DNA of 64,000 bases, taken from assembly GCA_027382625.1 (NCBI GenBank), contig JAJKFJ010021272.1, positions 26,344-90,343 on the forward strand, read 5' to 3'. Below, piece after piece: positions 34,945-46,939 of the stretch. Position 1 is the stretch's first letter. Every line of letters starts with the position of its first letter. Source of the stretch: Tetmemena sp. SeJ-2015 (Eukaryota; Ciliophora; Spirotrichea; Sporadotrichida; Oxytrichidae). Both the position numbers and the translations under genes were made by a program. The notes below the pieces were generated by a model. That model worked only from the letters and a program-made list of their open reading frames with translations. It had not been told where the DNA came from and did not search any database.

Positions 34945-35332
34945 GTAATCATTGGCTATTTTACATTTTCAATTAATTATAATTAAATGCAGATTTCATA
35001 ATCTCTCTTTATTTTATATTAAATTAAAAAAAAGCTCTCGATCTTTTTTTTCTTCTTATTTAATCAAAAATTTTTAAAGAAATTCCTCCAATATTTTATT
35101 ATATATATTTTTAAAAAAATAGTTAAGTGGAGGTCTTTGCAAAGTAATCGCTCATATTTTTTTTATTCTTCTTCTTCTTCTCAATTTAACCTATAGTAAT
35201 GATGAGCAAAATTATAATAAATTAAGAAGAAGTATGAACTAAAAGATAGAAGAGCATTTAATTAGTTACTATGAATATTTAGAATAACTTATATAAGAGC
35301 TTACATTCTATCTTTTATCTTTATATATTGAA

Positions 35333-36181
35333 ATGGGATATAACTCCAATGAAGAAAAACACCAAATTATAAATAGAGAGCAGGTGGAGGACTTGGTATA
35401 TGCGGGACGATAGGGCATCTTGAGTTAGTTTTTGGGAGTCGCAAGGCAGAATCGCACTTTGACCTCACAGTTTAACGAGCAGTAGCAAAGAATAGAAAGC
35501 CTAAAGTTAGATATCTCTAAGTAGAACTAGAGAATCGCAGAGATGGAGAAAACCATCAATATTTAGCAGGAGAAGATTCAAAGGATTGCGGAGTAGATTC
35601 AAAGGCAGGCGGAGTAGATTCAAAGGTAAGAGGAGTAGATTCAAAAGCAATCCCAGGAGATAAGAGAACTAAAGCTTCAAGTTGAAAAGCTTACAAAGTA
35701 GATTAGAGAAAAATACACCCACTGTCTCAATTATCATAGGGAGGTCCCACAGTCTAGGTCAAATCCAGGCTCCCCTTTTTCTATTCTCTCAAAGATAAAG
35801 AGTAGAAAATCTCAGGGCAACGCTTTTGGATTCTCGTAATCAGGATCAAGAATGGCAAGAAACGTTCGATCTAGTGCGCTAGCAATGCCTTAGTAATCAC
35901 AATAAGTGTCTGGCAATTTGAGATCTCCACCTTAGAGTAAAAGAAATGCACAAATGGTAGGCAGTTAAGTTACTCTTCAAAGAATTAAAGATCTCCCGCA
36001 AACGATTTCCAGAGATTCCCTCTTGAAAACAAAGTTGAAAGTTCGAAGAGCCCCATTGCTATCAGCAATTGTGAATAATGTAGATGAAAGTTCTGAGATA
36101 GAATCATATGATGTTGATGGAGAAGAATCAGAACGGTAAGTTGTGAACCATATGATCTGCAATATTTAGAGATATTTCTGA
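35333..36181 (+). CDS. Coiled-coil protein, 282 residues
   Basis: ATG at 35333 (MGYNSNEEKHQIINREQVED), TGA at 36179-36181, open throughout under the Q code with no IES. Residues about 40-125 form a long coiled coil with a Q-rich repeat (QRIAEQIQRQAEQIQRQEEQ); the underlying DNA is a short tandem repeat around 35570-35655. The second half is S/R/Q-rich and basic (SKIKSRKSQGNAFGF), ending in an acidic tail (DESSEIESYDVDGEESE). An alternative ending uses a GTAAGT-to-TTTAG intron right after that acidic stretch, giving a different last 15-20 residues. Function unknown; the layout suggests a structural or scaffold protein. Confidence 0.75.
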
Positions 36182-36899
36182 ATGCCATTCCATGTTAATA
36201 TAGCAAGAAAAAAATATCTCGTAAGCCTTTTTCTTAATTCTTAAATATTTCTTTTTAAAAAAAATATATTAAGTTTGGTTTATATGTCAACTGCACTTTT
36301 GCAATGACAGCATTTCAAGAGTCCATCCATTTCTCTGTTTTAAATCATTTAAATATTAATCTAATTTTTAATTGAATAATCTCATAAAATTTCATTCAAA
36401 TTGAACGATTTAAATGAGAAACTTTATAGATTTCTGAAAATTAAAGGAAGAACTAGTTAAGGAATGAAAGTAAATTTAATCCGCTTGTGTAATTGAAGAT
36501 ATATCAATAGTACTTAATAAATTCTATAACATTTGATTTAAGATATTTGCGATGAGAGTGCACATATATTAAAGAATAGAGATGTATTGCTCTTTAATGA
36601 TTATGACTTTAAAATAAACTAATTTAGCGTACATAATTGATTTCAAAAATTTAAAAGCAGTATTCAAAGGCATTATACATCAATATTTTAAAAAAAGGAG
36701 CATATAGAAAATAGGAATTTATTAGATTTAACTCAAGTGTTCGTAAACTTAGAGCTAAAAAATAAAGGAATCTGGTTTAATATATTAAACGTGGCTGTTC
36801 TTTCCAAGTTTTCAGAAAACCAGTCTCTGACTGAGTGGACTTAGTAACTCCTGCGAAAGTATCAGCTCACAATCCTGTACTCCAGAAGGTCGAATCCGC
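36182..36899. other. AT-rich spacer before the tandem array, no gene seen
   Basis: No long frame under the Q code and no obvious inverted repeat. It separates the gene-dense left half from the secreted-protein array. Confidence 0.4.
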
Positions 36900-39045
36900 T
36901 CATTTTAGAGGAGTGCAAACTTATTTCTAATAGTTGGTCAACACTTCCTCCAAGCCGAATTTACTAGATTAAAGGTTTATCATGCATACAATTATTTAAT
37001 TTTATAATAGAATTTTAAATTTAAGATACATATTTTAATTCAATTTTATAAAAATAGAAGTGAAGGAATTTTATGAATTCTATATAATATAAACTCAAAA
37101 TATATAGACTTAATTAATTAGTCAATAAAAAGATAATAGAGAGTCAGTGTTAGAGATAGCTGCAGTTTGATTCTCATATCTAATGCTTAGATCTTTTAAA
37201 AGTAGATGACACAACTTTCTTGAAAAATCATTTTTGTTTTTAGATAGTGATTATTCATCTTCAAAATCAGTCACTTCTAACTCCTGGCAGGTTTTAAGAA
37301 AGAAAACTGAACAAGAAAATTCCGCAGAAAGAAAAAGTTTATTATTCTTTATAAATATTTGATAAATAGGAAGATAATCTATTCCTGAAACATGAAAAAT
37401 AGATACTTGTCCTTTTCATGATAAATTAAAAGAGAGAACAAACTCACCTAATTTTAATTTAATCTGTTTGGATATAACTCACTTTTCCGTTTCTTGTTGC
37501 ACTATAAATATAACTTAGAGTGTTATTTTATACCAGTAAAGCCAGTAATTGCTATAATAGGGTTATGATGTTTGTGATACAAAATATCATTCTAATACTT
37601 TATCTGCTCTAAAAATTGATTATCTTAATATTCAAAAAAATTAATTGTAGCATTTAATTCTCTCTAATTTTTATTTTAATTATTTTTAAGCTATGTTTAA
37701 TTTATCCTGCCATAGTATTGCAGATTTAAAATTCAATCCATTTTTAACTTAAATTAAATGGATTCATTCTTCATTTAAATTTACAAAATTATATATATGT
37801 TTATTGGGAAAATGATATATAAATTAAAAAGTAATTAGAAAGAAGTCCATCTAATTAAAATTAAAAAGGTAATAGTTAGTGCATGAGGTGTAGGGAGGAA
37901 TGTGAGCATCATAAATTAATAACTGATTAATTGCATATTATATAAATGATCTTTGAGACGGGGTCTTGGACAGAGTCCATGATTTTCCAGTAGTATGAAT
38001 CTTTCTCTGCTTTGTCTTTTGGTTTTCTTTAGATTCCATCGGTGTCAACAATTAAATGAACTAATAGTTAATTTATATTAAATCAATAAAATCCAAATTA
38101 TAATGATATTTATAATTGATAAATAAGTGATACTCGAATGAATTCTTAAATCCAAATTTACTTAAACAAATAATGATTTATCCTATTTCAGTTTCATTTT
38201 ACTATAAAAATGAAAATATTCACCTTATAAAGTTATAATAGCTAATTAAGCTTGAAAAAAGTTAGTTCTTTATAAATTATTTGCTCCTAAATAAAAAATA
38301 GAATTATATGTAAATTATCTAACTTGGGGTTTTGAATTTAGATGGCATCTTTACCATAAGCGTCTAAGGTAACCTGGAACCAGTTGATCTTATCGTATCT
38401 AGAAGACTAGATGTAGTACTAGTTGACATCCATGGACTAAATATAATATTTTATATTTAGTTTTATAGGATAAGGGCATATCGAGATAGCTGTTTTTGTT
38501 GTTGTTCAGAGTATTCATTTTGTCCCAAGAGAATACAACACTTAAGTCGTCGCCAGAAGATAAATTACAATTTAATTGCTTTATAAGTGTACAGTTTCAT
38601 GAAGTCCTGCACTTTAACTTTAAAAAACCATTATCTTTTACATTTAGATAAATATAGGTTCTTATATTTAAAATTCTCAATAGCCTGTGAAATAAGTATT
38701 TTTCTTCTAAAATTAAGATCAAAATTTCTTAAATTGTTTCCTAAGAACTTAACTTGATCCTTTAACTTTTTCTAAAATTTCTTTGCTCTCTATATAACTA
38801 AGTAAAATATATATGAACAATTGATGCTGATTTTATTTGAGTAAACTAACAATGTAATTTTCTTAATATATTCTGCTTATATTTATTACAAATATAATCA
38901 CTTTCAGAGAAGCCTGAGATGGAATGGAGCCAGCAACTGTCAAGCCGAGCAATGCAATAACGGGAAGTTATCTATAAATTTAAGTAAGATTTTAAAGTAA
39001 GGTTCATTTAAATTAAAATAGTTTTATATTTATGGTTTTGAACAT
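36900..39045 (-). CDS. Secreted-protein array, subfamily F2 member A
   Basis: ATG at 39045, TGA at 36900-36902. Segments, joined through pointer repeats: signal peptide (MFK then LPVIALLGLTVAGSIPS); then VKDF-type helix; MDVNQYYIQSSRYDKINWFQ with AYGKDAI (about 38440-38340); VDTDGI...KPKDKAEKDSYYWK with DSVQDP (about 38050-37960); DAHIPPYTSCTNYYLF; LQYYG; and a last segment LEEVLTNYQKQVCTPLK. Pointers seen include AA in the signal peptide, ATTTAT before DAHIPP, and GGC before the last segment, where the IES is about 780 bp. The product is a small secreted protein of about 200 residues with at least two conserved cysteines (SCTNYY and VCTPL). No known family recognised. Similar to members B and C throughout. 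Confidence 0.7.
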
Positions 39046-39509
39046 CGTGATTAAAGATATGTTTTATTAATTATATATGAGAATAAGGAATCCAATTTAT
39101 TTTGCATTAAACTACTAGAATCAAATAGTTTCAATATTTCATAAAGGTTTTTATGTTAAGTATTTTCTGATACCAGAATTCTTATTCAAATTATTAATTT
39201 TCACTTATCTATCTTTTATAATTTGACTGGAATACAATTTAAACTTTTACATTGTTAATAAAACATTCTAATATTATTGTGTAATCAAGAAGCTGTCAAT
39301 ACTTTTACCTATTAGTTGAATTAGACTTATAATAAAAGAAAATAATTTTTATTTTAAAGTAAATTAAATTTCTTGAAACAATGGTATCAATAATAATGCC
39401 ACTTAATTATGTTCAATAAAAAGTATTCTTAAATCAGATAATTATTTTTAGATCATCTATCCTTCAATTTTCTTCTTCTATTATTGAACTTAAATAATTT
39501 TTTTGTAAA

Positions 39510-39879
39510 AAAATTTCTTCTAGTGCTGATTAATACTTATACAACAGAGTCCGATGAAAAGGCTTAGAAAATTTTAGACATTTATATTAACTTAGTTTTG
39601 AAATCCTTTTAAATCAATCCAAGCACGAATAATCTTCTATTTAAATATTTTAAGCAGTTTATTTAATGGTTTAATTTATAAATATCATTTAAACCAACAG
39701 ATTTTGAAGAGGAGATTATAAATTTCGTAAAATTATTAAACTCAACCGAAAAGAATAATTTAATACTAACCTTCTTAAAGATGCTGATGAAATATCACCT
39801 TCTTTATAATATCCTCCTTTCAAATTACAGAGTGATCAATTTAATTAGAATTGGCATTAAGCATGGTAAGGAGCTTTGA
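39510..39879 (+). CDS. Isolated plus-strand coding block (candidate MDS of another gene)
   Basis: A frame of about 120 codons ending at TGA 39877-39879, with TAA/TAG as Q: TTESDEKAQKILDIYINLVL, then FKYFKQFIQWF, PTDFEEEIINFVKLLNS and FLKMLMKYHLLYNILL. It is helical and hydrophobic-patterned, much longer than chance in this AT-rich DNA, and opposite to the surrounding array. No start codon fits at its 5' end, so it is probably a 3'-terminal MDS whose partners lie elsewhere, perhaps at 40599 or 42024. No family recognised. Confidence 0.45.
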
Positions 39880-40089
39880 ATATGCTCATAAATTATTGGT
39901 GGCATAAAGACTAAAGTTTATAAATTATTAAGCATTCTTATTTTTCTAAGTTTTGTATTTTTATTTATTTAAATTCTAACAAGAATTTTACGAGAATTTT
40001 AAGGATTTATAAAAAAGCAAATATTTTTAATCTGTGAGATTAAAAGGAAGAAACAAGATTTTCTGGTCTTCTTCCACAAAAAATAATAA

Positions 40090-41806
40090 TCAAGCCTTTG
40101 ATAAAGGAGTACAAGTCACATATGAGGTATCAGTCCATATCTAATTGTAGGCTTTCATATTGCCATCAATAACTCTCACCTAGCCAAAAACTAAAACTAT
40201 TTTGATTTTTATATTTGAAAATTAATAGAATATTACTAAATAAAAATACTTTAGATAAAATTAGCTCTAAATTATAATTTTATTTTATTTAAAGCCAACA
40301 TATTGCTTCTACACTTTGGAAAATTAAAAATTAGAAACGCTGATAAAAATAAAAATATACCGACTAATCAAATAAATTACATAGAACATTAAATCACAAA
40401 ACCGAATAAAATATTTTAAATTTTATAAATATTCTTAATGATTGAAGAATTTTAAATATTCTATGAATTAAACCCATGTATATAATACAATTTGCATGAG
40501 GTGTATGGATCAGTCTTTGTCGAGATTTTCACAAAATAATATTGTACGTTCAGCCTCGATTTTTCAAAAACTTTTCAGTTTTCTGAAAGGCCTGGAAGAT
40601 GGAGGACGATGCTCTTTTCATCTGTGTTAAGACTGAGTACTGTAAGCGCTCCTTGTAGGCCGAGTATTACTAGAAAAATATGGAGTAAAAAAGTAATTTT
40701 ACTTTAATAAATCCCACAATTATAGGGAACGTTCTCTAACAACATGCCAATTATGGATGGTTTGTAAGTTGATTCTCTAAAGTTCGGTAAAAAGACTATA
40801 AGCAGTGGCTACTTACTGTAAAACCTGACTTCCTTGCCAGTAGTCAAAAATCGGGCTGAACGGATAATATTGTAAAAATTAGGGTGAGGTAATAAAGTAA
40901 AAGTTTAAGCATTAAGTATTACTGGAATTAAAGGTCATTTATATATATGTTAATTTAAATATTTATAAAACTTACAATTCGGCTTTCCAACCGTACATAA
41001 AAGCCCTAGGCTTGTGGTGACGTCATGAGTCACAGTTGCACCTTGTCACCTTATTTAGTAATAAAGACGCTCGCTGATTTTCATCCGCTCAAGCAGGGTC
41101 CTGGATTTCGCTTGCAAAAAGCCTAGGTGGTGTGAAACCGGTGAGAAAAAAATCTTCATCGCCCTCCTTACTCTCTCACAGATTTTTAAAATATCAACTG
41201 CCGCACAGCACATGGCCTTTTAGATAGGATTCCACAATCGTTAACTTTGTTTATTTCACCCTATTCTTTCAATAATCTTATTTAAATAGATTTGAGAGTA
41301 TCCTTTTGTGTTTAGAATGGCAGAGGTTATGAATGGAAGAAGAGTATCGTTCTCAACATTGGTGGCGAATCTCTTCTGTTGATTTGCATCAATTAATTGT
41401 TTTTTTGAAATAGTAAAAATTATGTAGAGATTGAGTGACTGATAAGCTTGAGTGGCAATATTGGCTAAAGCGACCTTGCCTTCATAAGTTAAGTTTAAGA
41501 AGGCCTTATCGTTATTAAAGAATTTGGTAGACATTTTAATCGGCAGCTCACCCGTATTTTAAATGGTTTACTCATAAACCCATTTGAACTCAACTGAGTT
41601 CTCCACGTCCGAAGTTAAATATCAATCATAATTATAATCTGAAGTGTACATGCGTAGCAGATCCTTAACTTTCAAAAATAAATAATCAATACTTTATAGA
41701 TGTTCTCTGGAAGTCTGCCAGAGCTTACTCCAAGTAGGATGAAAAGTGTCGAAAGAAAAAAATTAATATTTCCAAGTATTTAGTTTTAGAGAACGTACTT
41801 CAGCAT
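40090..41806 (-). CDS. Secreted-protein array, subfamily F1 member 1
   Basis: ATG at 41806 (MLKYVL then STLFILLGVSSG, signal peptide after IES removal), TGA at 40090-40092. The central block (41534-41256) encodes NLTYEGKVALANIATQAYQS, LYII, then DANQQKRFATNVENDTLLPF. Here the LYII-to-DANQQ IES (pointer AATT) has a length divisible by three and no TGA, so it reads through. The final segments are KQYVG and, after an IES with pointer TTGGC, QVRVIDGNMKAYNQIWTDTS with CTPLSKA. In this member the signal-peptide IES lacks a perfect pointer (CTCT versus CTTT), unlike its paralogs, so it may be degenerate. The IES between the central and last parts holds a GC-rich block (40975-41215). Confidence 0.65.
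40599..40694 (+). CDS. Plus-strand coding block with ATG (candidate MDS)
   Basis: ATG at 40599 followed by about 32 sense codons under the Q code (MEDDALFICVKTEYCKRSLQ). It lies inside an IES of F1 member 1, on the opposite strand. Short, so the coding call is tentative; it could be the first MDS of a scrambled or nested gene. Confidence 0.3.
40975..41215. repeat. GC-richer block within an IES
   Basis: About 240 bp noticeably richer in GC than its surroundings. It has inverted short motifs (AGCCCTAGGC near 41011 and AGCCTAGG near 41121) and TGACGTCA. It shares only small patches (GAGAAAAAAATC, TTCGGCT) with the GC-rich dispersed repeat. Possibly a different non-autonomous element. Confidence 0.4.
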
Positions 41807-42023
41807 TGGATAAAGATATATTTTAATTTATTATAAAATTAATTAATTAATCAAATTATAAAGGCATTCCAGCCAATTATCAAATCCTTCATAACCAAAT
41901 ATTTCTTGTCTTGAAATACAAAGCCAAATTTAAGAATTCTTCTAGCTTAATTAAGTTCTAGTTATTTACAATCAGAATTCTAAAAAATACAGTCAATTCT
42001 TAGATTGATTTATATTTAAGGGA

Positions 42024-42200
42024 ATGATAAACTTTGAACCAGTAACTGTCAAAGACTTCAACAGAGTAGAAAAAGAGAAAGCATTGCGGAATTATGAGTT
42101 GAAGGAACTCTATCTTCAAGCAATCTATGAAACTTAAGCACAGTTATCTAAGATAGTGGAAGCACTTAAGATGCTAATGTCATTTGAAGACTTTAGATTG
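42024..42200 (+). CDS. Plus-strand coding block with ATG (candidate MDS)
   Basis: ATG at 42024 and 59 sense codons under the Q code (MINFEPVTVKDFNRVEKEKA, then ELKELYLQAIYETQAQ and VEALKMLMSFEDFRL), clearly helical and protein-like. The frame degrades after 42200 into AT-rich DNA, so this looks like the first MDS of a gene whose next segment is not adjacent. It lies just upstream of F1 member 1 and on the opposite strand. Confidence 0.5.
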
Positions 42201-43268
42201 TATGTTTAAAATTAAATGGATCATTAAAGTATTAATTAGAGATTAATTCACAACTTATTTCTACAGTCTACTTTATTTGTAGTTTTGATATAAGCCATTA
42301 CCAGGATTATCAATTGTGATGAAAGTTTATCTGTATTTAATAGATTAGTTTAATCTTAAAATTAATCATAAAGGAATTTTGTTTCTAATTCAGATTTGCA
42401 CAATTTTCACTCGCTAAAATATATATCTAAAATTTAATATGCAAAAGAAATAGAGAGAATTTTTTAAAAGATCTAAATTCTATTAATGTTTGTATTTCTT
42501 CCATATTAATATAATCTCAGCAATAAATTTGAGATTAAAATTATAAATCAATTAAATTATAATTGATTTACAATCATTGAATTTAGTTTTTATTTTTTGT
42601 AATATAGCTGAATGCAATTTTATCATAGCGCAAGTATTGAAAGCAACTGATAAATACTGAATATTTTTTTCCTGAAAATTTTCCGAACTACTCGTTAAAT
42701 ACATAAACTAAAATTAAAATATATGCTCAAAGAAATAACTGTTTCAATTGAAACAATCATTTGAACCAATATCTGTAAATAAAATGTGAAATTAGCTATA
42801 AAAAAAATTACTCACACATTAAGATCCTCCTCAACACAGACAATTTATTGCATTTTAAAAATATAAATTAGAATTTTTTGGAAGTCTCTTATTTTAAAAA
42901 ATATTAATATGAAACTTTAAAAACAAATAAATATAATGTGAGTTACTTTTTAGGTTTTTGCATTCCTTTAAAGCGGTGTGTATTTAATTTCTTAATCACT
43001 TCAAATTAATTATAATATAACATCTTAACAGGTAAATTGATTTAATTTGAAATGGTAATTTCTTAAAAATATAAATGGGATGTAGAGTTAGGTGGTCGCA
43101 CATTAATATAAATATTAGAAATATATGAATCCTCTAGTTGTTATTTTTAAGATTAGTTTCTCCATTAAAAGTTATTTTTGCTTTAAAAATTTAATTTAAA
43201 TGAACTTGTTTAAGATAGATTGGTGATTAAATAAAGATTTGAGAAAACTGTAAGGGAGAGAATGATGA

Positions 43269-44207
43269 TCATAGCTGTTGTTGGGGTAGAGGATTGCAAA
43301 CATAATAGGAGGAGTTAGTATATATTTCTACAGACTTTCTATTGCTGTCAATAATTCTTATGTAGCCAAAAACTCAAACTATTTTACACTTATATATTAA
43401 AATACTTCCCAAAATATATTTATGGTTTTAAATCTTATCAGTTTTATGATAATTGTATCATATTAATAAAATAATGCCAACATATTGCTGCTTTACTAAA
43501 TGAAACTAAATTATAAATTTAAGAGGAAAAATTAAATTAAAAAGTTTAAGATTTTTAATAAATCTAAAAATGATCTAAATATTGGCTCATCTTGAAATAA
43601 AATTAAAAGATAGTTTTAATTTTTATAATTTACTTAATTATGAAATAGATATCGCATCTTGTCTGTGATGGAACCATTTTAGTGAACTATAAAAATAAAT
43701 AGATCTCATAGTAGTCTTTGTCGTTTTGAGGAGCGGCGATTAAAGATGGAAGAAGAGTCTTTTTCTCCTCCGTGGTGGCTTAACGCTTCAAACCGTTTTC
43801 CTAAATTAATTATTATTGAAATTAAAATGATGTAGAGTTTGTCAAACTGGACAGCTTGAGAAGCGACATTGGCTAATGCAACCTTGTCTTCATCCCATAA
43901 TAAGGAGATGGAAACCGCATAGTTTCCGGCTGTTATATCAAACTTAACTGGATTAGGTCCTCTGTTCTCCATATATCCTTTATTCTCCCAAGTCAACTCA
44001 ACAGAGTTCTCCAATTCTGAAGTTTAAAAACACAAACCACATTTTATCTTATTTAAATAAGAGTACTACTTAATCATGTCCTTAACTTTAAAATAATTAA
44101 TACTCTGAGGGGGAGATTCAGAAAGTTTGGCAGCGGTCAATCCAAGCAGTATGACTATTGTCGAAAGAAAATAATTTATATATAGTTCAAAGAGCGGTCT
44201 TCAGCAT
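43269..44207 (-). CDS. Secreted-protein array, subfamily F1 member 2
   Basis: ATG at 44207 (MLKTAL, then STIVILLGLTAAKLSES after an IES with pointer TCTTT), TGA at 43269-43271. Central block: ENSVELTWENKGYMENRG, SLLWDEDKVALANVASQAV and LYII, then QENGLKRQATTEEKKTLLPS via pointer ATT. End: KQQYVG joined through TTGGC to YIRIIDSNRKSVEIYTNSS with CNPLPQQQL. One extra nucleotide relative to paralogs in the SPPQ region after the signal peptide suggests either a different boundary or a frameshift; whether this copy is functional is uncertain. Confidence 0.6.
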
Positions 44208-44607
44208 AAAAATAAATCATTTAATTTCGAAAGCATGAGTGAAAGATTTATAAGTAATTTATTATAAAATGATTAAGGAATCTTATTATATAAGGGGTAT
44301 ATCCAATCATTAAAAAATTCATAACCTATCATTTCTTATAAAACATACTGAGGAGAAAATAAGAATTCTTTTGATAAAATTTAAGTCTATCTATCTTCTC
44401 AAAATGATTTATAAAAATAGAACCTTCAATTCATTATAATGATTTAGAAATGATTGAAAATTAAGTTCATCCTTATAAAATTTATATTCTTGAGACATTG
44501 ATTTGAATGTGTGAAAGAATTGATTAAAAAATAAATTTGTATGTTTGATTTCTAGGCTTTGAATAAAATGATTTTTTATTCTTCTTCCTCCAGTTGTGGA
44601 TGGTTTT

Positions 44608-45923
44608 TCACCACTTACTTTAATAAGGTCTGCAGACTAGTTAGTACTATTCAATCAGAATCGAATAGCTCTTCTAGTCGCTTTTGATGATTTTTACCTA
44701 GCCAAAAACAAAAATTATTTTGAACTTTTTAATTTTAAAAATGTTTTCAAAGAATATTTATAATAAAAAGAATGATTTATATTTGTTTTAGAAATGATGC
44801 CAACATATTGCTGCTTCATATTGCTATAATTAAATAAAAATCGAATTTAATTTAAAAAAAGAATAGAAGAATAGAAAATCCTAGCTGAAAAATGTGAGTT
44901 GATAATATTGTTTGATAGTTTTTAATATAAGTGTTGCCATTAAGATGGAAAGAAAGGAGATATTGATGCTTGAACGTCTAAACCAAGAAATTAATTAACC
45001 AAATTAAAAATTTATGCGAGAGATAACTCAAATAACTTCCAGAGTGAAGATGCAACAGGAAAATTAATTATAATGCTAAGGGAAATAAATCAAAATCTCA
45101 TACTTCAATTTCAATAGATTTTGAAATTATTATATTTAAAATTAATTCAATTCTCTTTCCTTTTTTCAAAATTCTCAGCTATAATTAATATTTTGAGGTA
45201 AATTTTACAAATAAAATAAAAATTAAAATGAGTACTTATATAAGCAATAATTGTTTAAGTTTATGATCATATCGAATTATTAAGGTTAAATGATTGCATT
45301 GAATTTCCATTTTTAACTAAATTACATAGTACATGTCGCATGTTGTTAATGGTGCAAACGGGATCCAGAATGTAACTTATCAATAAACAATAAAAAAAAA
45401 ATATATAACTCTGTCTTTATTGTAAAGTGGTGCTGCAGTGGCAATTGGAAGTAGCTCCATTTACTCATCTACAGTGGCTAGACGCTTCATTCCAATTTCA
45501 TCAATTATAAATTTGTCTTACAACTTAATTATAATTATGAAGAGCTGGTTAGATTCGATGGCTTGCTTAGCGATAATAGACAGGTCTGCCTTTTACTCTT
45601 AGGGTAAGTTGACGAAGTCATCATCAAGCCAGAATTGCAAAAAATGATTGTTAAGATTTGTTTTATCAAAGTTATCTTCGGCTTGATATTTAGCCCAACT
45701 GAACTCAACTTAGTTCACCTCGTCTGAAGTTTAAAATATAAAAAGGTTATCATGTTATAATAGAATTATGAAGTGTACATCTGTAGCAAGTCCTTAACTT
45801 CAAAAATATAATAATAATAACTCTCAAGGGTGAGTCAGAAAGTTTGGCGGTCGCCAACCCAAGAAGTATGACTAATGTCGAAAGAAATTAACAAAATATA
45901 GTTTAAAGAGCGGTCTTTAGCAT
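44608..45923 (-). CDS. Secreted-protein array, subfamily F1 member 3
   Basis: ATG at 45923, TGA at 44608-44610. The best-resolved member. Pointers TCTTT (signal peptide), AGTT (before VKDLLQMYTS), ACTTCA (before DEVNQVEFSW), ATAATT or shorter (before DEIGMKR), AGTTA (before TFWIPFAP) and TTGGC (before QVKIIKSDQK) each restore frame. The product is a signal peptide (STLVILLGLATA), a helix, a conserved VEFSW block, LSIIAKQAIESNQLF, ATVDEQMELLPIATAA, TTCDMYYVIQ, KQQYVG and a tail with LVCRP. Two cysteines recur in all members. No known family recognised; a small secreted or surface protein is inferred. Confidence 0.72.
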
Positions 45924-46214
45924 ATAAGAATAATTTAAATTATAAAGTATCATTTTATGCATGAATGAAAGATATAAAAGTAAATTTATTATAAAATAAT
46001 TAATGAATCATGTTATAAAGGCAGTAAATCCAATCATTAAAAAATTCATCGCCAATAATTTCTTGTAAACATGCTGATGAAAAACTAAGAATTCTTTTGA
46101 TTCAATTTGAACCTATCTATATTCTTGAACAGATTTCTAAAATTAGAACTTTTAATTCCTTAAATTCATTTGAATAATTTAGGAATATCAATATTTTAAT
46201 TGCTTCTCTATATG

Positions 46215-46735
46215 AATCTATCTTTTAGTCCTTCTTCGCTTCCTTTGTCTTGTGTACGCTGAGGTTGCCAACGAGTAGAACGATCTCACCGTCTGTGATC
46301 TTCTCTCTGAGCTTCTTAAGGAACGCAACATACTGCTCTCGCTTGATAGAGCGAGGATGAAGGACATAAGCTTCTAAGCCTGAGTCTTCGCTGATTCCTG
46401 CAAGTAACGCACTTGTAGTTATATTTACTTTCTACTCGTAAACTTCTATGCTATCGTGCTTCTTGTACCAACTCTTCTTCATGAAGGTGTTGTGTGTGAA
46501 CACAGCTTCGTCAGCACATACAAACTTCACGCTATCCCTCTCACACCTGAGCAGTGTAAATATATTTCAGATTATTATAATAAAATGGCTTAGTGAAGTC
46601 TATAACGCGCTTCACTCGATTCACAGTTTTGTACGTTATGCCATTTCAACGATAGATGTTTGCTACAGTCTACGGAGAGATCTTGAGATAAGGAAACTAT
46701 CTATGGAAGATCTTCGCAGTTACCATACCCATAAA
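46215..46735 (-). pseudogene. Degenerate DDE transposase fragment (TBE/Tc1-mariner-like)
   Basis: On the minus strand, KISPQTVANIY and GITYKTVNRVKRVIDF are followed, with two in-frame TGAs and a frame change, by KFVCADEAVFTHNTFMKKSW, SALLAGISEDSGLEAYVLHP, REQYVAFLKKLREKI and VLLVGNLSVHKTKEAKK. The CADEAVFTH and LVxNLSVHKT blocks resemble the first and second catalytic-aspartate strands of IS630/Tc1-type transposases. At the second site the expected D is G (GGC). The C-terminal third with the last acidic residue is missing. It is clearly inactive. It lies in spacer or IES DNA upstream of F1 member 3. The first 64 bp are inverted-duplicated at 53636-53700. Confidence 0.75.
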
Positions 46736-46939
46736 TTTAGTCACTTATATCTTAAGTATTTAAAACTATTTTGTAAATAGAATTCTAGATTTGAATTTGA
46801 GGTTTGCACATATTTAAATATAAAAGAAATTTAAAAATAAATCTTAAAAAAATAAAGTAACTTCTATATAAATTTAGAGAAAAACTAATTAAATAACTGA
46901 GTCCTTTTTATTAAAGTATTTAGGGGGTGGGAGCACGTA

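Noticed and set aside
46448..46780. Plus-strand ORF of 110 codons
   Set aside because: It is antisense to the degenerate transposase; the minus-strand reading shows recognisable transposase motifs.
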